Of a stretch of DNA of 32,395 bases, positions 32,252 to 32,395 are shown one piece after another (positions within the stretch are counted from its first letter, which is position 1; every line of letters begins with the position of its first letter). The notes under the pieces were generated by a model. The model was not told where the DNA came from, made no database searches, and saw only the letters and a program-made list of their open reading frames with translations. This DNA comes from Chryseosolibacter sp035628595 (lineage in GTDB: Bacteria; Bacteroidota; Bacteroidia; Cytophagales; Cyclobacteriaceae): assembly GCA_035628595.1 (NCBI GenBank), contig DASPJN010000026.1, forward strand, positions 1 to 32,395, given 5' to 3'. A program made the position numbers and the translations under genes.

Positions 32252-32296
32252 AATAAAACAATAAGAGGCTGTCTTATTCAGCATAAAACAGCCTCT
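32252..32296 (-). terminator. Expression-platform terminator hairpin between aptamer and gene
   Basis: On the minus strand AGAGGCTGT (32296-32288) and ACAGCCTCT (32272-32264) form a perfect 9-bp stem with a 15-base loop, followed by TATTGTTTTATTT. It lies 8 bases after the aptamer and about 36 before the ATG, where a riboswitch terminator is expected. It could also terminate an upstream gene off the right edge. Confidence 0.72.
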
Positions 32297-32304
32297 ATGT
32301 TTAT

Positions 32305-32395
32305 CTCTTTCCTTTTCGCTGGTATTGTCCAGATCAAGTTCAACGGATATGATCTCAGGCGTTGTTGAACGAATTCGAGATTCGATGGCGCCACT
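32305..32395 (-). promoter_or_regulatory. TPP (thi-box) riboswitch, 5' end at or past the window edge
   Basis: On the minus strand the thi-box core is present in order: CTGAGA (32358-32353), ATCATATCC, GAACTTGATCTGG, ACAATACCAGCG, and the closing AAAAGGAAAGAG near 32320-32305. This agrees closely with the consensus CUGAGA..AUACCC..GAACCUGAUCUGG.UAAUACCAGCG.AGG.A. The 5' P1 strand and the GGGGUGC segment are not clearly visible, and GTGGCGCC at the very edge may be the latter. Known of the family: binds thiamine pyrophosphate and turns genes off. Here it leads into the terminator hairpin and the small membrane protein. Confidence 0.85.

Overview
The window looks like chromosomal DNA of a member of the Bacteroidota, probably Cytophagales-like (phylum well supported, order a guess). 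The reasons are a very large HYR-repeat surface protein with a type B (gliding-motility) C-terminal domain of the type IX secretion system (T9SS), a PorP/SprF protein, a TPR/PD40 protein, a MacB-type FtsX permease with the N-terminus usual in this phylum, and several promoters of the form TTTG-n(~19)-TAnnTTTG. I see no tRNA, rRNA, insertion sequence, phage gene or CRISPR array.

Left edge (1-2077): the N-terminal half of a GlxA/AraC-type regulator runs off the left end. Facing away from it is a dihydrofolate-reductase-like gene that seems to have lost two conserved segments, then a small HMA-like protein, then a gene split by one frameshift.

Surface operon (11343 down to 2189, minus strand): a 1521-aa adhesin with 16 HYR domains, PorP/SprF, a TPR/PD40 protein without an OmpA domain, and a membrane histidine kinase. 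All four overlap by 4, 4 and 41 bases, so they are almost certainly co-transcribed and translationally coupled. This is the best candidate for a little-described system: a T9SS surface fibre, its export/anchoring partner, a periplasmic propeller and a sensor kinase in one unit.

Centre (11480-22810): an ArsR regulator coupled to a two-domain SRPBCC protein, with a textbook promoter holding two copies of a palindromic operator; an FtsX-type permease; a penicillin-acylase-family hydrolase; a 5'-nucleotidase divided into two overlapping genes (lipoprotein C-domain first, Tat-exported metallophosphatase second); then TonB, a secreted VWA protein and a secreted Pro/Thr-rich protein.

Right part (22918-32395): an LLM flavin oxidoreductase, a DUF3267 membrane protein, a 480-base gene-free stretch with a candidate structured RNA and a long imperfect inverted repeat, an mhqO-mhqD-like quinone/aldehyde detoxification pair, an MBL-fold hydrolase, a Crp/Fnr regulator divergent from a YceI protein, an outer-membrane barrel, and a lipoprotein with thrombospondin type 3 repeats. 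The promoters of mhqO and yceI share a 17-base Fnr-like box at nearly the same distance from their -7 elements, which suggests control by the neighbouring Crp/Fnr protein. At the right edge a TPP riboswitch and a terminator hairpin precede a small four-helix membrane protein not known to me as a thiamine gene.
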